Shown: positions 1 to 12,087 of the stretch, in pieces
Numbering within the stretch: the stretch's first letter is position 1
Layout of the letters: every line of letters begins with the position of its first letter
DNA from: Anaeramoeba flamelloides
Taxonomy: Eukaryota > Metamonada > Anaeramoebidae
DNA length: 64,000 nucleotides
Direction: 5' to 3'
NCBI GenBank assembly: GCA_027625915.1
Contig: JANTQA010000023.1
Coordinates: forward strand, 13,330,001 to 13,394,000
Position numbers and translations under genes: made by a program
Notes under the pieces: generated by a model
Database searches by the model: none
Told to the model about the DNA's origin: nothing
Seen by the model: only the letters and a program-made list of their open reading frames with translations

Positions 1-2684
1 AATAGTTTCTTCAAGAAAGAAATAAAACTTTTAACCAGTTTAAAAAATTTCTAATTTGTTTTTTCTAAATAAAACAAGTGGGTGGCGAAATAACTTCTTT
101 TTTCAAAGCTTGACTTGTTTAATAAATGATTAGAATAATTACTTCAACTTAACTAATAAAATAATTCTATTTTTTAACTTTTCCCATTTTCCAATATATT
201 AACTTAGATTCAAAATTTATTGGAAGAATGAAAGCTAATTTTGTTAAAAATTAATTTCGTTAGAATTAAAAAAGCTATTTGGAAATTAAAAAATGTAAGG
301 AATAGAAAATTTTTACTGATGAAAACCTAGAAAAGTGATAGATCATGTAATAAAACTCCTTATGAACTAAACTTAATTTCAAAAATAGGGCAGATTTTTC
401 ATCAGAAAAAAATTAGTTTAATTGTCTTTTTTTTTGAATAATAAGGTATTTTATTATTTTTTTTTACAGAAAATAGCCATTATAGATTAATAAATAAAAA
501 TGTTGTATAATCATTGTATTTTTTGAAAGACAAAAGAAAAAAGAAAAAAATAATAAAAAAAAAGTTTGTCCCTAATTTTGAAATTTGGCTTATGCTAAGT
601 CAATACCAAACCTTATTGAATTATTACGAATATAAGAAAATAGGAAATTTATCAAAAAAGAAAAAAAAAATAACAGATAAATCTAGGGAAAATATTCATG
701 TCTGATATGAAAATCATCAATAAAACTATCATTAAAAAAAAAATCTTTGTTAATTTTTTTGGAAAAAGGCACATTAAAATATCTAAAAATGAAATAGATT
801 TTAAAATAGATACATTCCCTAGAATATAATTATATAGATAGTTGATATTAGGAATTTAAAAATATCATAAATTGGGAAAATGATGGAGAAAAAGAATTCA
901 AGAAAATCAACTATTTTAATTCTTAGGTTCGATAGTAATGAAAAAAATAAAGATTCCTTCATTAAGAAAAATACAAAAAAGAAATATTGAGTATCATAAT
1001 AGAATTACCCCTATCTGATATTTCAAGGCACATAATACTTTATAAAGATACCAAAATAAATATAAACTCCATTTCACTCAAATGTTGCCAGCCAAAAATG
1101 AAAAAGTCAATTTATTTTTAAGAATCTTTCAAACTTAGATTGTTTAGAAATACGAGAAATAATAAACTTCATATAAGAGTCGATTATTATAAAAGAAAAA
1201 CCTGAACAAATTATAAATTTCAAAAAAAAAAAAAAAAATGTTAAAAAATTTTATGGGCCACATTCATTGAAACGTCTCGTGCAAAATTCTCAATTTCTTT
1301 AGGAAATTAAAATTGTTGATAATAAGATTTTTTATTTGTAAATGTAAGAATTTTAAAAGAACATACAAAACCTAACTTTTCTTTATGTTTATTTGGTTTT
1401 TCAAACATTTTTTTATTTCAAAGTTAATTAATAAAATAAAAAAGAAAAGAAGAAAAAATAAATAAATAAAAAAAAAAAAAAGCAAAAAGCAAAAAACAAA
1501 AAACAAAAAAAAAAATTTTACAAAATGAGAAAAAATGATTTAGATCTAAAAAATGAAAATTTTAATTTGATAAGAATAATGAATTAAACTCATAGAATAT
1601 CTTCCATTTCTTCAATAAAACTAGATCCCTTTGACTGAAAAAGAGTTTATTGCCGATCATCTAGTTACGGACATGTGTGAAATTCACAAAAGATAAAAAA
1701 TTTTCTTTTTTATTTTTGAAATTCTTTTTTCTTTTTTTTTTTTTATTGTAGTAAAATATACTTTCTTTCAAATTATTTTGGATAACAGGAGAAAGTTTAA
1801 AATGCTTAGAATAGCTATGTTTATTCACTTTCTGAATTCAAAGTCATGAATTTTATAACTTCAAATTTCTCTCTTTACGAGATAAAGATTTTTTATTTCC
1901 CTACCCTAAACATAAATGCAATCCAATTCAAAAATTGCTAAAACTTCCAAATTTAATTTTTGAAGAAAAAAAAAAAAAATTAATAAAATTCAAGAAGAGA
2001 TATTAAATTATAATTTATAAATAATTAAAATGTCAGCAATTATTTATAATTAACAATTCCCATAAATTAAAAAAATAAATAGTAGTAAATCAAAATAAAT
2101 AAATATAAAAAAAATTTGATTAGGCTTAAAATATATATATATATTGATAAATTTGTAGAAATTTTCTTTAAAAAACATTTATTAATCGATCAAATGATTA
2201 GATACCACAATCAACTATTTTTATTTAATTTTTCCATTTTGAACAAATTCAACATTAACCTAATATCAATCCTTGAAAAAAAAATTGATCTTAGGTATAC
2301 ACTATTATGCAATTGGAACACAAAATGTAAACAAAAAAAAAAACAAAAAAAATGAGAAAAATATTTTTCAAAAATCAAAATTATTTCAAAAATAAAATTA
2401 AAGTGTTTTGTTGTTATTCTTCGAAATATGTGTCAAAAATTTTGGAATTTTATTGGATTTTTTGTGATGTTTTAAGTATTAAAAAAAAAAAAAAAAAAAA
2501 CACCTAATCTCTATTAGAGGGTATTTTGAAGTGAATAAATTCAACTTTCGATTCAAAGAGAGGATAAACACAACTATTGGAATCATTTTAAACTGAATTT
2601 AGTTTTCTAAAATTTTCTAATTAGTTTTTATTAAAAAAAAAAATAATAATAATAATAGGAATTGGAATGGTAAAGTACTGATAT
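1..2684. other. Intergenic, AT-rich, repeat-bearing
   Basis: I see no gene in this stretch. It is made of A and T runs with short chance open frames rich in Lys, Asn, Ile and Phe. Its right part (about 1960-2640) matches a repeat inside the Rab intron near 31.9-33.1 kb and is listed separately. A short run of AAT triplets at about 2643-2657 lies just beyond the stop codon of the acylase gene and is probably in its 3' UTR. Confidence 0.7.
1960..2640. repeat. Dispersed repeat family I, copy 1
   Basis: Shared words and order with 32535-33070 show a common origin. Both contain TTGATAAATTTGT followed by ATCGATCAAA and a TTAGATA word, then a stretch starting CACTATTA close to CAAATAAATGAACAAAA or its equivalent. 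A second block (CACCTAATCTCTATTAGAGGG here; CCTTAATCTTTTCAAGAGAG there) follows the first block in this copy and precedes it in the intron copy. That suggests the unit is tandemly arranged in one or both places. No coding capacity was recognised. Confidence 0.5.
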
Positions 2685-5366
2685 TTATTTCTCTTTTTTG
2701 GTCTCAATTTTAGTTTTGTTTTTAGGAATTAATTGTAAATGGTGTTTCTCGTTTTTTAAATAATCTACTTTTTCCCAATAAGCTGTTGCAGAAGATTTTT
2801 GTAAAGTTATATTGAAATGATTCAAATTAAATTCGGAAGCACTATTTGAGGAATTACCAGAAGATAAGATATATTCTGTATTTTTTGGATCATTTAAATC
2901 AAAAAATGCGCGCATTGAACTGCACATGTACGACTGTGCGAGCCAAGTTTCACATGACGATTGCAGGCACACTGTTTCAGAATTGCCACCGTATTCGACA
3001 GCCTCAGAATTAAAGGCCATTTTGGCAGCTTCAATCACTTGAGAAAACATATGCTGGAGTTCAAATTTATGTATTTTGCCATACGTCCATTGGTCGATTT
3101 GTGAAATTGTTAAACCTTTTTTCTTTTCCCAAAACTGCAATGTCTCCACAAATCCATTTCCAAGAATCGTTTCAATGTCGTTTTTTTGTTCTTTAATCCA
3201 CCAAGAGTTCTCATGGTTTTCAAGTAAATCGTTCAAGATTTGATAATGAGAAAACGTCCAGGCTGAGTGGTCTTTAATTATGGAGTTAAAAGTTTTGCCG
3301 CTGAACAATATTTTTAAATTCTGATCTAATTTGGATAAAATAATTGATCGTATTAATTGGACACGGAGCGTTTCATATAATGATGCGCCAACTGAATCTT
3401 TCTCCATCATTCTGTCCCAGCTTTTAAGTTTCTGCCACATGACTGGAATTTGCTTGTTTTCGTGTGAGGAAAGGAAGCCATCAAATTTCTTTTCCAGAAT
3501 ATTTACAAATCGATCGCCACTCATGGATTTAACATCCCAAATAATGCCAAAGAAATCTTTGCTATTTATTTTGGTATTATTCTCAGTATTAGTTTTGATC
3601 ATCTCTTCGATTATCTCCGTTATACGTTCATATCGAGTCGGCAAAAGATAATTTTTTCCGAAAAATGGCCATTCTCCCTTGTGCATGTTATTGGAAGACA
3701 CCAAATATCCGCACTCGGGATTAATGTAATGCGGGAACTCTTCAAATGGGATGTATTTCTGAAAATCAAATTCGGGTAACCACCCAGGGAAGATTGGGTG
3801 CTTTTGATGGTTTTCAGTTTTCTCGGGGTATTTTCCTGTAATTTGGTGTGCAATATTGCCCTCGACGTCGGCTAATACAAGATTTACAGAGACGGATTCC
3901 ACATCTTTTAAAGATTGCCGGCTTTCATGCACGTTTTTGCTTTTTGTTAGCCCGCGTATTGCTGAAAACATATTCCTATTTGGCTTTGAGGGCTCGATTG
4001 AATTGCTCCAATATGATAATTTGATCTGCTCTTCTTCTTTTTGATCACTTTTCAAGGGATCATAATACAAAATTGGCCCGTGGTGTGTTACCATGATGTT
4101 AATGGTATGTGGATTTTTTTCGCCTTTGATCTCGATTTGTTCCTGGAATATTTCCCCATCAACCCATTTATTGTCATAAAAGTATTGCTTCCCTTTTACT
4201 TTTTCTGCAAAAATATTTTCACATTTTGCATGCGTTAATGTTATTCCCCAGGCAACTTTTTGGTTTCTTCCAATTATTATTGTTGGTAATCCTGGAACAG
4301 TGGATCCTATTATATTTAATCCTTCTTCTTTTTCTTCTTCTTTTTCTTCTTCATCTTCTTCCTCATTTTCTTCTTCATTTTCTTCTTCATTTTCTTGGTC
4401 TTGTTCTTTTTCGAGTTTTAAATGTGCCAAATATAGAGGAGATGGGTTTGAAGCTGCTAAATGTGGATCAGAAACAACCATTGGCTTTCCTGTACTTGTG
4501 TGCTCTCCGGAAACAGCAAAGCAATTTGAACCAGTATAGCCAAGGGACATAAGGCTTGAATTGCCAAAATTAAAGTTTTTACACAGCTCATCAAAATCAA
4601 AATCAGTCCCTTCAAATAATTTCGATTTTGGAAAACCTTTGATCCATTGCAATTCATTGAAAGGATCTTCACCAAACTGAGAAATCATCTCCTTGCGAAT
4701 AACATCAGTAATAAAGCCAAAATTCATTTGCATTCCTAAGAGTCTAAAAACAAGAAAAGTGTCTTTGGGCTCCCAAGGTTCTGGGTCTGTTTTCACTAAT
4801 TTGAATTCAACTGGCACCTTTTTGTTCCTTTTTTGCTCCTCGATGCAAGAATTGATCCCTGCAGCAAAACTTTGCAAAAATTTTTTTCCTTCTTTGGTAC
4901 AATTCTCATAATCCTGAATTGCTAATTTATTCAGACCTAATGTTCGGAAAAAAATATCAGAAGACAATACTGCCTCAGCCTTTCCCATCATCCCGCTCAT
5001 CCTCCCACTTACAACCCTTCGTGCTACGTCCATTTGAAAGAGACGATCTTGTGCCTGGCAATATCCCATCCCAAAATATAAATCGGTTTCATTTTTGGCG
5101 CTGATGTGTGGCACACCATACTTGTCTCGGCTAATGTCAACCGTTCCGCGCAGAGAGTCTTCGACATAGATTGTTCCACTGTAATTAGGCACCGCTTTTT
5201 TCGATAAATATCCAAAATAGTATGCAAGGAGTTGATTTCGGTATTTATAAATTAAATACACAACTGGAATCAGAAAAGCAAAAACTAAAATTTTCATAAA
5301 AATTGTGAGAAAGTAAACAATAAAAAATAAAAATGCTCTGCTAAAGATCGCTGATAAGAACCTCAT
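2685..5366 (-). CDS. Penicillin-acylase-family (peptidase S45) N-terminal-nucleophile amidohydrolase, membrane anchored
   Basis: This is one uninterrupted 893-residue frame starting at an ATG. Residues about 5-40 are hydrophobic and look like an uncleaved signal anchor, so the enzyme would face the lumen or outside. The family signature follows: a DKYGVPHI block at about 81-88, then GYCQAQDRLFQMD at about 101-113. In S45 enzymes a precursor is cut before a Ser that becomes the N-terminal nucleophile; the fitting site here is GYTGSN with Ser280, followed by VSGEHTSTGKP and SDPHL. A GGNS motif and a late SSGNSSNSAS stretch fit the C-terminal part of the beta chain. Length agrees with the family (about 700-850) plus the anchor. 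One oddity is an insertion of almost pure Glu/Lys/Asn at about residues 319-349 between PLYLAHLKLE and the next conserved strand (IIGSTVPGLP). Family members cleave penicillins, N-acyl-homoserine lactones or other amides; the substrate here cannot be read. Most members are bacterial, so old lateral transfer is possible. Confidence 0.93.
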   Translation of the reverse strand: MRFLSAIFSRAFLFFIVYFLTIFMKILVFAFLIPVVYLIYKYRNQLLAYYFGYLSKKAVPNYSGTIYVEDSLRGTVDISRDKYGVPHISAKNETDLYFGMGYCQAQDRLFQMDVARRVVSGRMSGMMGKAEAVLSSDIFFRTLGLNKLAIQDYENCTKEGKKFLQSFAAGINSCIEEQKRNKKVPVEFKLVKTDPEPWEPKDTFLVFRLLGMQMNFGFITDVIRKEMISQFGEDPFNELQWIKGFPKSKLFEGTDFDFDELCKNFNFGNSSLMSLGYTGSNCFAVSGEHTSTGKPMVVSDPHLAASNPSPLYLAHLKLEKEQDQENEEENEEENEEEDEEEKEEEKEEGLNIIGSTVPGLPTIIIGRNQKVAWGITLTHAKCENIFAEKVKGKQYFYDNKWVDGEIFQEQIEIKGEKNPHTINIMVTHHGPILYYDPLKSDQKEEEQIKLSYWSNSIEPSKPNRNMFSAIRGLTKSKNVHESRQSLKDVESVSVNLVLADVEGNIAHQITGKYPEKTENHQKHPIFPGWLPEFDFQKYIPFEEFPHYINPECGYLVSSNNMHKGEWPFFGKNYLLPTRYERITEIIEEMIKTNTENNTKINSKDFFGIIWDVKSMSGDRFVNILEKKFDGFLSSHENKQIPVMWQKLKSWDRMMEKDSVGASLYETLRVQLIRSIILSKLDQNLKILFSGKTFNSIIKDHSAWTFSHYQILNDLLENHENSWWIKEQKNDIETILGNGFVETLQFWEKKKGLTISQIDQWTYGKIHKFELQHMFSQVIEAAKMAFNSEAVEYGGNSETVCLQSSCETWLAQSYMCSSMRAFFDLNDPKNTEYILSSGNSSNSASEFNLNHFNITLQKSSATAYWEKVDYLKNEKHHLQLIPKNKTKIETKKEK

Positions 5367-6257
5367 GGCTTTTGTAGTCCTTTCAGCCTTTCCTAACTTT
5401 CAACCATTTGAATATAATTTACTAAACTGAAGAAATAATTTCCTACACTTTTAAAGGGGTAATCCATTGTAAAAGTGATAAGCTTTGTAAACCTCATGAA
5501 CTTTTTTGTTGGAATCAACAAATACAATTAATAAATTTTCTGAAAAAGAGTCATTTTCAATCAGTGAAAACTTTATTTTTTAGTTTGAGAATTACACGGA
5601 TTAATGCTTTTTAGAAATTTCGAATTTTAATAAAAGTGAAAATTTTTTTTAGAACAAGTGCTTTCCTTCACGGCCCAATCTCCACCCCTATATTTAAAGG
5701 TTGGTTCCCTCACTTTTTAAAACAGGTGTAGAAAACCAGCTAAAACTTTTTCGAAAAAGTCTTTTCTTTTTTACAATTGAAAACTTGATAAAAGTATTAA
5801 AAAAGTCTCACCGTTTATTAAAAGAACTGTAAATGCTAATTAAATTCTATTCTTTCTGTAAGAGTTTTTCGGGGGTAACATTGATGTGCCACTAAATAAA
5901 TAAAAATTTTACTTGTCATTTTCTATAATCAAATTATTTCTAAAATTAAAGCGAACTTTTTTGAAAATTGTCTTTAGCCTAAGAAATGGAAAAGGAAAAT
6001 CGAAAACGAAAGCCTTTTTTAGTAATAGTGTTCTCAAAATAAGGTTTTGAGAAAAAAATCAAGTTATGTTTCAAAATAAAAAACCTGTTTTTCAAGTATT
6101 GAAGATTTAACCATTAAAAGATCCAATAACCTGTTTAGTAAAGCAACAAATAAATATGCTATTGGTTTAATAATGTTCGTTTTTTAAAAAAAAACTTCTG
6201 AAAATCAAGGAACAAATCAGAAACAATTTATCTTAAAAAATAGAGTAAAGTAGTAAA

Positions 6258-6780
6258 AAAATACCTGGAATGAAAAAAATCCGTGACAAGATTTTTAAGT
6301 GTGAATATTGGGGAAATTGAAATATAATTTCTTTTATTTAAAATCAAATCCTATATTTTAAACATCAAATTTTTAAAATTATAACTCCCCCAGTTATTAG
6401 AATGATGATTAATGAAATTACACTTGTTTAAAATAATATTCAATCAATCAAAAAACAATAATAAAAATTATCATATTCCAAAATCTAGTAAACCTTTATA
6501 AAATTCTGATTGTTTTTCAAAAAAAAAATGGGATCTACTTAGGCTATCAGGTAATTACTTGATTTTTTAGTAAATTTTAAATTAGGAATGGAATTTGTTT
6601 AAAATTTTTGAAAATTTTTTTAATTATTTTGAATTATTTTATTTTTTTTATATGATTAAAATTTTATTAAAATATCTAGTAGGTAAAAAAATACGGGACA
6701 CAAAAAAAATCCCTGTCACAATTTTTAATTATGAGTATTAGAAAAATTGATATGTAATGCCTGTTATTTAAAAACAAAAA
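6258..6780 (+). repeat. Direct repeat pair, spaced about 430 bp
   Basis: Segments 6258-6350 and 6686-6780 are diverged direct repeats. Both read AAAATAC, a short G/A stretch, AAAAAAATCC, a CAAGATTTTTAA or CACAATTTTTAA word, GAGTATTAG or GAATATTGG, and then a TTTATTTAAAA word. They may be remnants of a tandem duplication or the two ends of a decayed element. Confidence 0.45.
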
Positions 6781-8764
6781 CTTTGACTAACTCAACAAAT
6801 TTTTTATGAACTTAGGAATAAACCTACTTAAAATTCATTAAAGAGTGGTTTCTAGAGAATAAACAAGGAGTTTACATTTAAAATCGATTCGAAATTAGGT
6901 ATAATATTGGGTAGTGAATTATATTTTACATTGGAACAAGAAGGAAAAAAAAATATAGACTATATTTTGAAAAATGGATGATAGTCTTTGGGACTAGATT
7001 ATTTTGATAACTGCAGTCATAGTTACTTTTTTCAATTTTTTTTTTTTTTTTAATCTAAAAAACTTTGAAAATTTGATAGTTTGATTATTATTTTTCAAAT
7101 AGGATTTGTTGAAAGAAGGGTTTGAAGATTAAGTAAAAAAGTTTTTTACAAACAAATTTGTTGGACATAAAATATAAAATTTTATATGTTGCTAAAACCG
7201 TTTAGAGAATCAAAATAATATAATTTCATTCTAATTGGAAATAATTTTGATTTTTGTAAAATATGAAATTGATTTTTTCATATCTTATAGTTTATTCTTT
7301 TAGTTTTATTTTTTGAATTATGTAACCTGTTTTGTCCTATCAATATTTTTTTTTCAAAAGTTATTATGATATTTAAAGTTTCACTCTTCACAACAGTAGA
7401 ACCCAAATAAAATAAGTTGATGGTATCTAATTATTTGATCGATCATAATTTTTAATATAATTTAAAGAAAATTATCAAGAGATTTTTTTGTTTCGTCCAG
7501 CTCCAAAATTTTCAACAAAATCTTGATTATTAGTATTAATAATTTTATATTATTTTGTTTTATGAGCATTGTAATTTATTAAAAATTGTTAATCAGTTCA
7601 ATTGGTGAATGGTTCTAATCTGATATTTCTTACGGAATTGATTAAATATAATATTTTTTTCATAAATTGTATTTTGGTGTGTTAAAAATTTTGAATTAGG
7701 GTTGAGTTAAGAATCGAGTTTAATCCCTCTTTTCTTGATTCTTCAGGAGAATAAAAGTTTTTAAAATTTTTTTGTCCAAACTTTCAACACTAATAACCAA
7801 GCCTTTGGATAATTATTATTTGTTAATTGTGGATAGCTGGTGTAGTTCCCCATAGAAACAAATATTTATGAAATAAAAATTATCTCTTTTTTTGATATCT
7901 TATTTTATTGAACTAATCCAATATTTTTTGTTATATCTGGAAATATAAAAACCTTTTACTGGGATTAAATGCCCTTGTCGAACAAATAAATGGTGCTTTC
8001 TCTTTCTACTTGTCCTCATCAAATATTATATTAAAGTTACTATTAAATACATTATAAAAAGATTAATATTTTCATTCAGCTTTTTCTAAAAATAATTCAC
8101 ATCCCACAAGAATTAATCTAAATAATCAAGTCCTGAATTCTAAAAAAGTAAAATTATAGAATCCAACTCTTTTACAGTAATCAAAAGTTGAAATGGTACT
8201 ATGATTTATAAACCACCTTTTTTGGAAATTTGAATGAAAATATTGTTTAATTTATTTTAGAACAAATAGTAATATAAATGGCCCTTTTTTTAGGTTTTCA
8301 ATTTATGTTTTCAAAAATCCCAATTTTATCAAAAAACAAAGAAAAATTAAGAAATATTTTTTGAAGAGTATAGTGTTGAAACTTTTCTTTGAAAAAACTG
8401 GGACTTTTAAATATAATTGAAAAATATGTCAGAGGAATAAAGTTGAAAAAAAATTCTTGTACAATTTACTTTTTAAAACCACTAAAACTTTTCTTTCACC
8501 CAATTTTATTTTTTAGAAGATAAAAAATCTAAGAAAATGTAAAAAAAATATAATGAACTTAGTATCAATAAAATTCAAAACTTGAATTTAAAACGGTAAT
8601 TATTTCAATCACCCACTAAGCAAAAATGAAAAAAAAAACAATTTAATACAACTTTTCTATCACGATATTTAAATATTTTTACAACACACACAAAAAAAAA
8701 ATAGTTTATTTCACTATCATATTATCTGGATCTTTTAAATAAAGTTTTCCAGTAATTCAAACTA

Positions 8765-8962
8765 CAGTCAGATTACACTTTTAAGGCAGAAACTTTCAAT
8801 AAAATTTAAGGCACAAAAAAAATCTCAAATTCAAGCAGAAAATTTGGAATTTTTTTTTTTACAATTTATTTTACTAGAATCTAAATTTTGTGCCTTATAA
8901 TGAGATTTTTTGCCTACCTTAAATTTAGTTACAAGTTTGTGCCTTAAAAGTGGAACTGACTG
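8765..8962. mobile_element. Palindromic MITE A, copy 1
   Basis: Flanked by TA on both sides (8763-8764 and 8963-8964). Left arm begins CAGTCAGATTACACTTTTAA; right arm ends AAAAGTGGAACTGACTG. The two arms are near-perfect reverse complements across the whole length. Each arm carries spaced AAGGCAC/AAGCAGA-type words that mirror GTGCCTT in the other arm. TA duplication plus CAGT termini is the signature of Tc1/mariner-driven non-autonomous elements. Confidence 0.85.
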
Positions 8963-9864
8963 TAAATAGTACTGGAAGTGGTTAAGAATACACTTCTTAA
9001 GGGAACAAAACTCAATTTTTCAAATTAAAACCTTGTTTTTTTTAAAAAAAAACAAAGTTTATATATAAAATGATCTAATAAACAGCCTATAAACGAGAAG
9101 TTAAAATATTATTGATTTCTTAAAGTTATATTATCAAAAAAATAAATTAAAAAAATTAGTAATCAAATGTAAATTTTTTTATTCAAAAATAGGGATAATT
9201 TTTGATAATATGAATTTCTAACTAGAAAAACAATTTCTCAATTGAAAAAATTTCAAAATAAATTAAATAATTTTGCACCTAATTTAACTTTTATTTTAAA
9301 TACCGAAGAATTAAGCTTCAGAATTAATTTTGGCCTAGTTGTCTATTATTTGTTATCGGATTTTATATTTAATTGAAACAAGAAGAAAAAGAAACAAGTA
9401 TTTAATTTTGAAACATGGATGTTTTGCAATACCATTGGTTATTGTGATCTTGAATTAAAAGAAAATGAATTTTACCAATTTTATCGCCCATTTGGTAAAA
9501 AAAATGAGAAATAAGATAAAATCCTTTAACATACTTTGTAATTGAAAACCTAATAGAACCCAAAATGAATAAAAAATGAATTAAAATCAGAAAATAAAAT
9601 GAAAAGTAAAAAGTAAAAAATGATTATATATGAGGACTAATAAATTCCAAAAAAAATTATTAAATTTAATAAAAAATTTGTAATAAAAATCAAAGTAGTT
9701 TGGAATTGGAAAAGAAAGTAAAAAATAGATTATTAGAATAAAATATTCACTTTTAATACAATTTCTAGAAACAAATGATTCTTTTAAAAATTTTTGATCC
9801 CCTTTACTCAGTTTCAAAAAATTAATAATTTTTTATATGGAAAAATTATTTTAATAAAAAAAAT

Positions 9865-10230
9865 ATCATCTTCAAAGAAGAGAGAAATCTTATTATCTGT
9901 GTATAAAAATAGACCTTAAAAATAAAATAAGTTAGTTTGAAAATAACTCAATATCAAAAATACACCGAACTTTAAAATAATATACTAATTATTTTTAACT
10001 TTGAAAGGAATTAAATTTCTTTATTGGGAAAAGAAAATCTAACAATTTTTTATTGTTGTTTTATCAAAAAAAATTAAAAACAATCAAACTATTAAATTTG
10101 AAATATTTCCAAAATGCTCTTTTGAAATTTATGGAAATTCAACTTATAACCTAAAAAAATGTTTTTTAATTGATTATTTATAATCAATAATTAATAACCC
10201 AATCTGAAAAATTTCGATCAAATCAGTAAT
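9865..10230. repeat. Dispersed repeat family J, copy 1
   Basis: Shares GAAATCTTATTATCTGTG and several weaker colinear words with about 48395-48790. The similarity fades in both directions and no termini or coding potential were found, so the boundaries are rough. Confidence 0.35.
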
Positions 10231-10270
10231 AGTCCAAAGATTTAAAATTTTTATCAGTTATAAATATATC

Positions 10271-10461
10271 CAGTTCCACTTTTTTGGCACAAAATTTCAA
10301 TCAATTTAAGGTACAAAAAAAATATCAAATTAAGGAACAAATTTCAGATATGAGTTCAATATAATATGTAAAAAAAAAATTCAAGAAAATGTGCCTTAAT
10401 TTTGTTTTTTTTTTATCTCAAATTTGATTGATCCTTTGTATCTTAAAAGCGGTACTGTCTA
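10271..10461. mobile_element. Palindromic MITE A, copy 2 (decayed)
   Basis: Same two-arm structure as the other copies: CAGTTCCACTTTT with GGCACAAAATTTCAA on the left and a mirrored TCTTAAAAGCGGTACTG on the right, with internal AAGGTACAAA and GTGCCTTAA words. The outer left end lacks a few bases of the CAGTCAGT terminus, so the TA target duplication is not intact. This is among the more diverged copies. Confidence 0.75.
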
Positions 10462-11517
10462 GAAATAAAATAGTGAATTTTTTTAAAAAAATAAAGTCAA
10501 TCTTGAAGAATAAATTATAATATTATAGTAAAATTTGATAAAGTTCTAATTTTAATCTAAATATATATATATATTAGATAATCTTTGAATTTTCATAGAT
10601 ATTAGTTAAAAAAATAAATTATCCATTTTTTCTGATCTTTAATGAATCAATATTTGATTTAATTTTTTTGTGTTTTTAAATGAAGATTTAAAAGTCTGCA
10701 AGTTTTTTATTTGTTCATAGAAACTCTCAGAAATTACTAAAAGTGAGATTTCATCATTTATAAAAATTCTTTTTGTAAATATATCTTTTATTGGTTTTTC
10801 AACTCAAAAAATACAAGCAAGCTAAGGATCAGATCTTGTGAAACTGATAATTAAATTAAAAAACAATTAATTCTTTTAAAAACGATAACTCATTTCTCTA
10901 AAGTTGATAAAAGAGTTTGCAAATGAAGTTCAATTGTCCACTGTGAAAATAATTACTCATTTAAATTTATGGAAAAAAATAAAAAAGATTTATGAGTTAC
11001 TTAAAGGAATATTTTTATCTTTGTGAATCTTTTTACTAATTCTTTCTACTGATATTTCCAATGAAAAAAGCGAACATTATATTACAAACCCCAAAATATT
11101 TTATATATTATCAGCTAAATGAAAAAATCAAAAATCTTTTTGTAAATCTCTCAGAAATGGTGGTTTAAAGTTTTGATTAAACTTTGAGATTGAATTTTAT
11201 TTTAGTATAATATGAATTTAAGAATAATTCAAAGTATGACTTCTTACCAATACTATGTAAGTATGTTTGATTTTGAAACAACCACTTTTGAGTGAAAATG
11301 GCTTTTAAAAAGTTTAAAAAATCTTATTCTGAGATACTTCAATTATTACTTGACCTTTATTTGTAGTTTTTCAATTTCTGAAAAAGAAATGATTAACCAT
11401 GTTGAAATAATTTTTATTTAACATAATGAACTTCTAAAAGAGAAGCCATTCCTAATTTACAAATAAAAAAATTTACTGTAAAAATTATTCATTTTTTGTT
11501 TTTTTACAACCCTAAAA

Positions 11518-11606
11518 GTAAATTTTTTTTTTATAATTGTTTATAATAACTTTCAAAATTACCTTGTCTATTAAATAATAAAATTCTATTATAATAATAC
11601 CAATAG
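11518..11606 (+). other. Probable 89-bp intron splitting the IWS1 start codon
   Basis: The IWS1 frame has no ATG between the upstream in-frame stop (11579-11581) and the conserved acidic N-terminus; the first in-frame Met lies about 72 residues in. However, ...CCAATAG at the left edge of the frame is a good acceptor and AAAAGTAAAT at 11514-11523 a usable donor. Joining base 11517 (A) to 11607 (TG) makes an ATG followed directly by ACT GAG AAA. This is an inference; a GTG start is unlikely in a eukaryotic nuclear gene. Confidence 0.55.
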
Positions 11607-12055
11607 TGACTGAGAAATTAATTCAATCTGATTCTTCAGGTTCTGAATCGTCTTCTAATTCTGAAGAAACAAAAACAATCGAAAAGAAAAAAGAAAGTAA
11701 TAGCGAAAAAGAAAAAGAAAAAGAAAATGAAAAAGTAACAGAGAAAGAGAAAGAACAGGAAAAGGAAAAGGAAAAGGAAAAAGAAAAAGACGACGATGAA
11801 GATGAGTTTGATCTATCGATGATGATTACTGCAGAAGAAGAGGCAGGAACCGTTATTGACAAGCCATTGAGCACAACAAAAAATGACAAGAAAAAAGTCC
11901 AAAAAACCAACTCTGGGAGTGAATCAGGCAGCGGTTCTGATATAAAGTCTTTAAGTGTACCTAAGATCGAAGACAGCGATGAGTCTTCTTCTGGATCGAC
12001 TAACGACGACGATTATAAAAAAAAAAAAAAGAAAAAAAAGAAAAAAAAAAAGAAA

Positions 12056-12087
<32 letters not shown>

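Larger units (their letters stand above)
5367..11516. other. Intergenic region between acylase and IWS1 genes
   Basis: About 6 kb without a supportable gene. It holds two copies of palindromic MITE A (8765-8962 and about 10271-10461), a direct repeat pair at about 6258-6350 and 6686-6780, one member of weak family J (about 9865-10230), and many A/T runs. The 5' ends of the two flanking genes face each other across it, so both promoters should lie here, but no motif was recognised. Confidence 0.7.

Noticed and set aside
4226-4552. Plus-strand Leu/Phe-rich frames over the acylase gene
   Set aside because: Antisense of the Glu-rich insertion of the acylase.
11606-11608. GTG as the IWS1 start codon
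   Set aside because: Nuclear eukaryotic genes rarely start at GTG; a split ATG through a GT..AG intron fits better.
11623-11910. Minus-strand Ser/Phe-rich frame over IWS1
   Set aside because: Shadow of the acidic, Lys-rich low-complexity N-terminus of IWS1.
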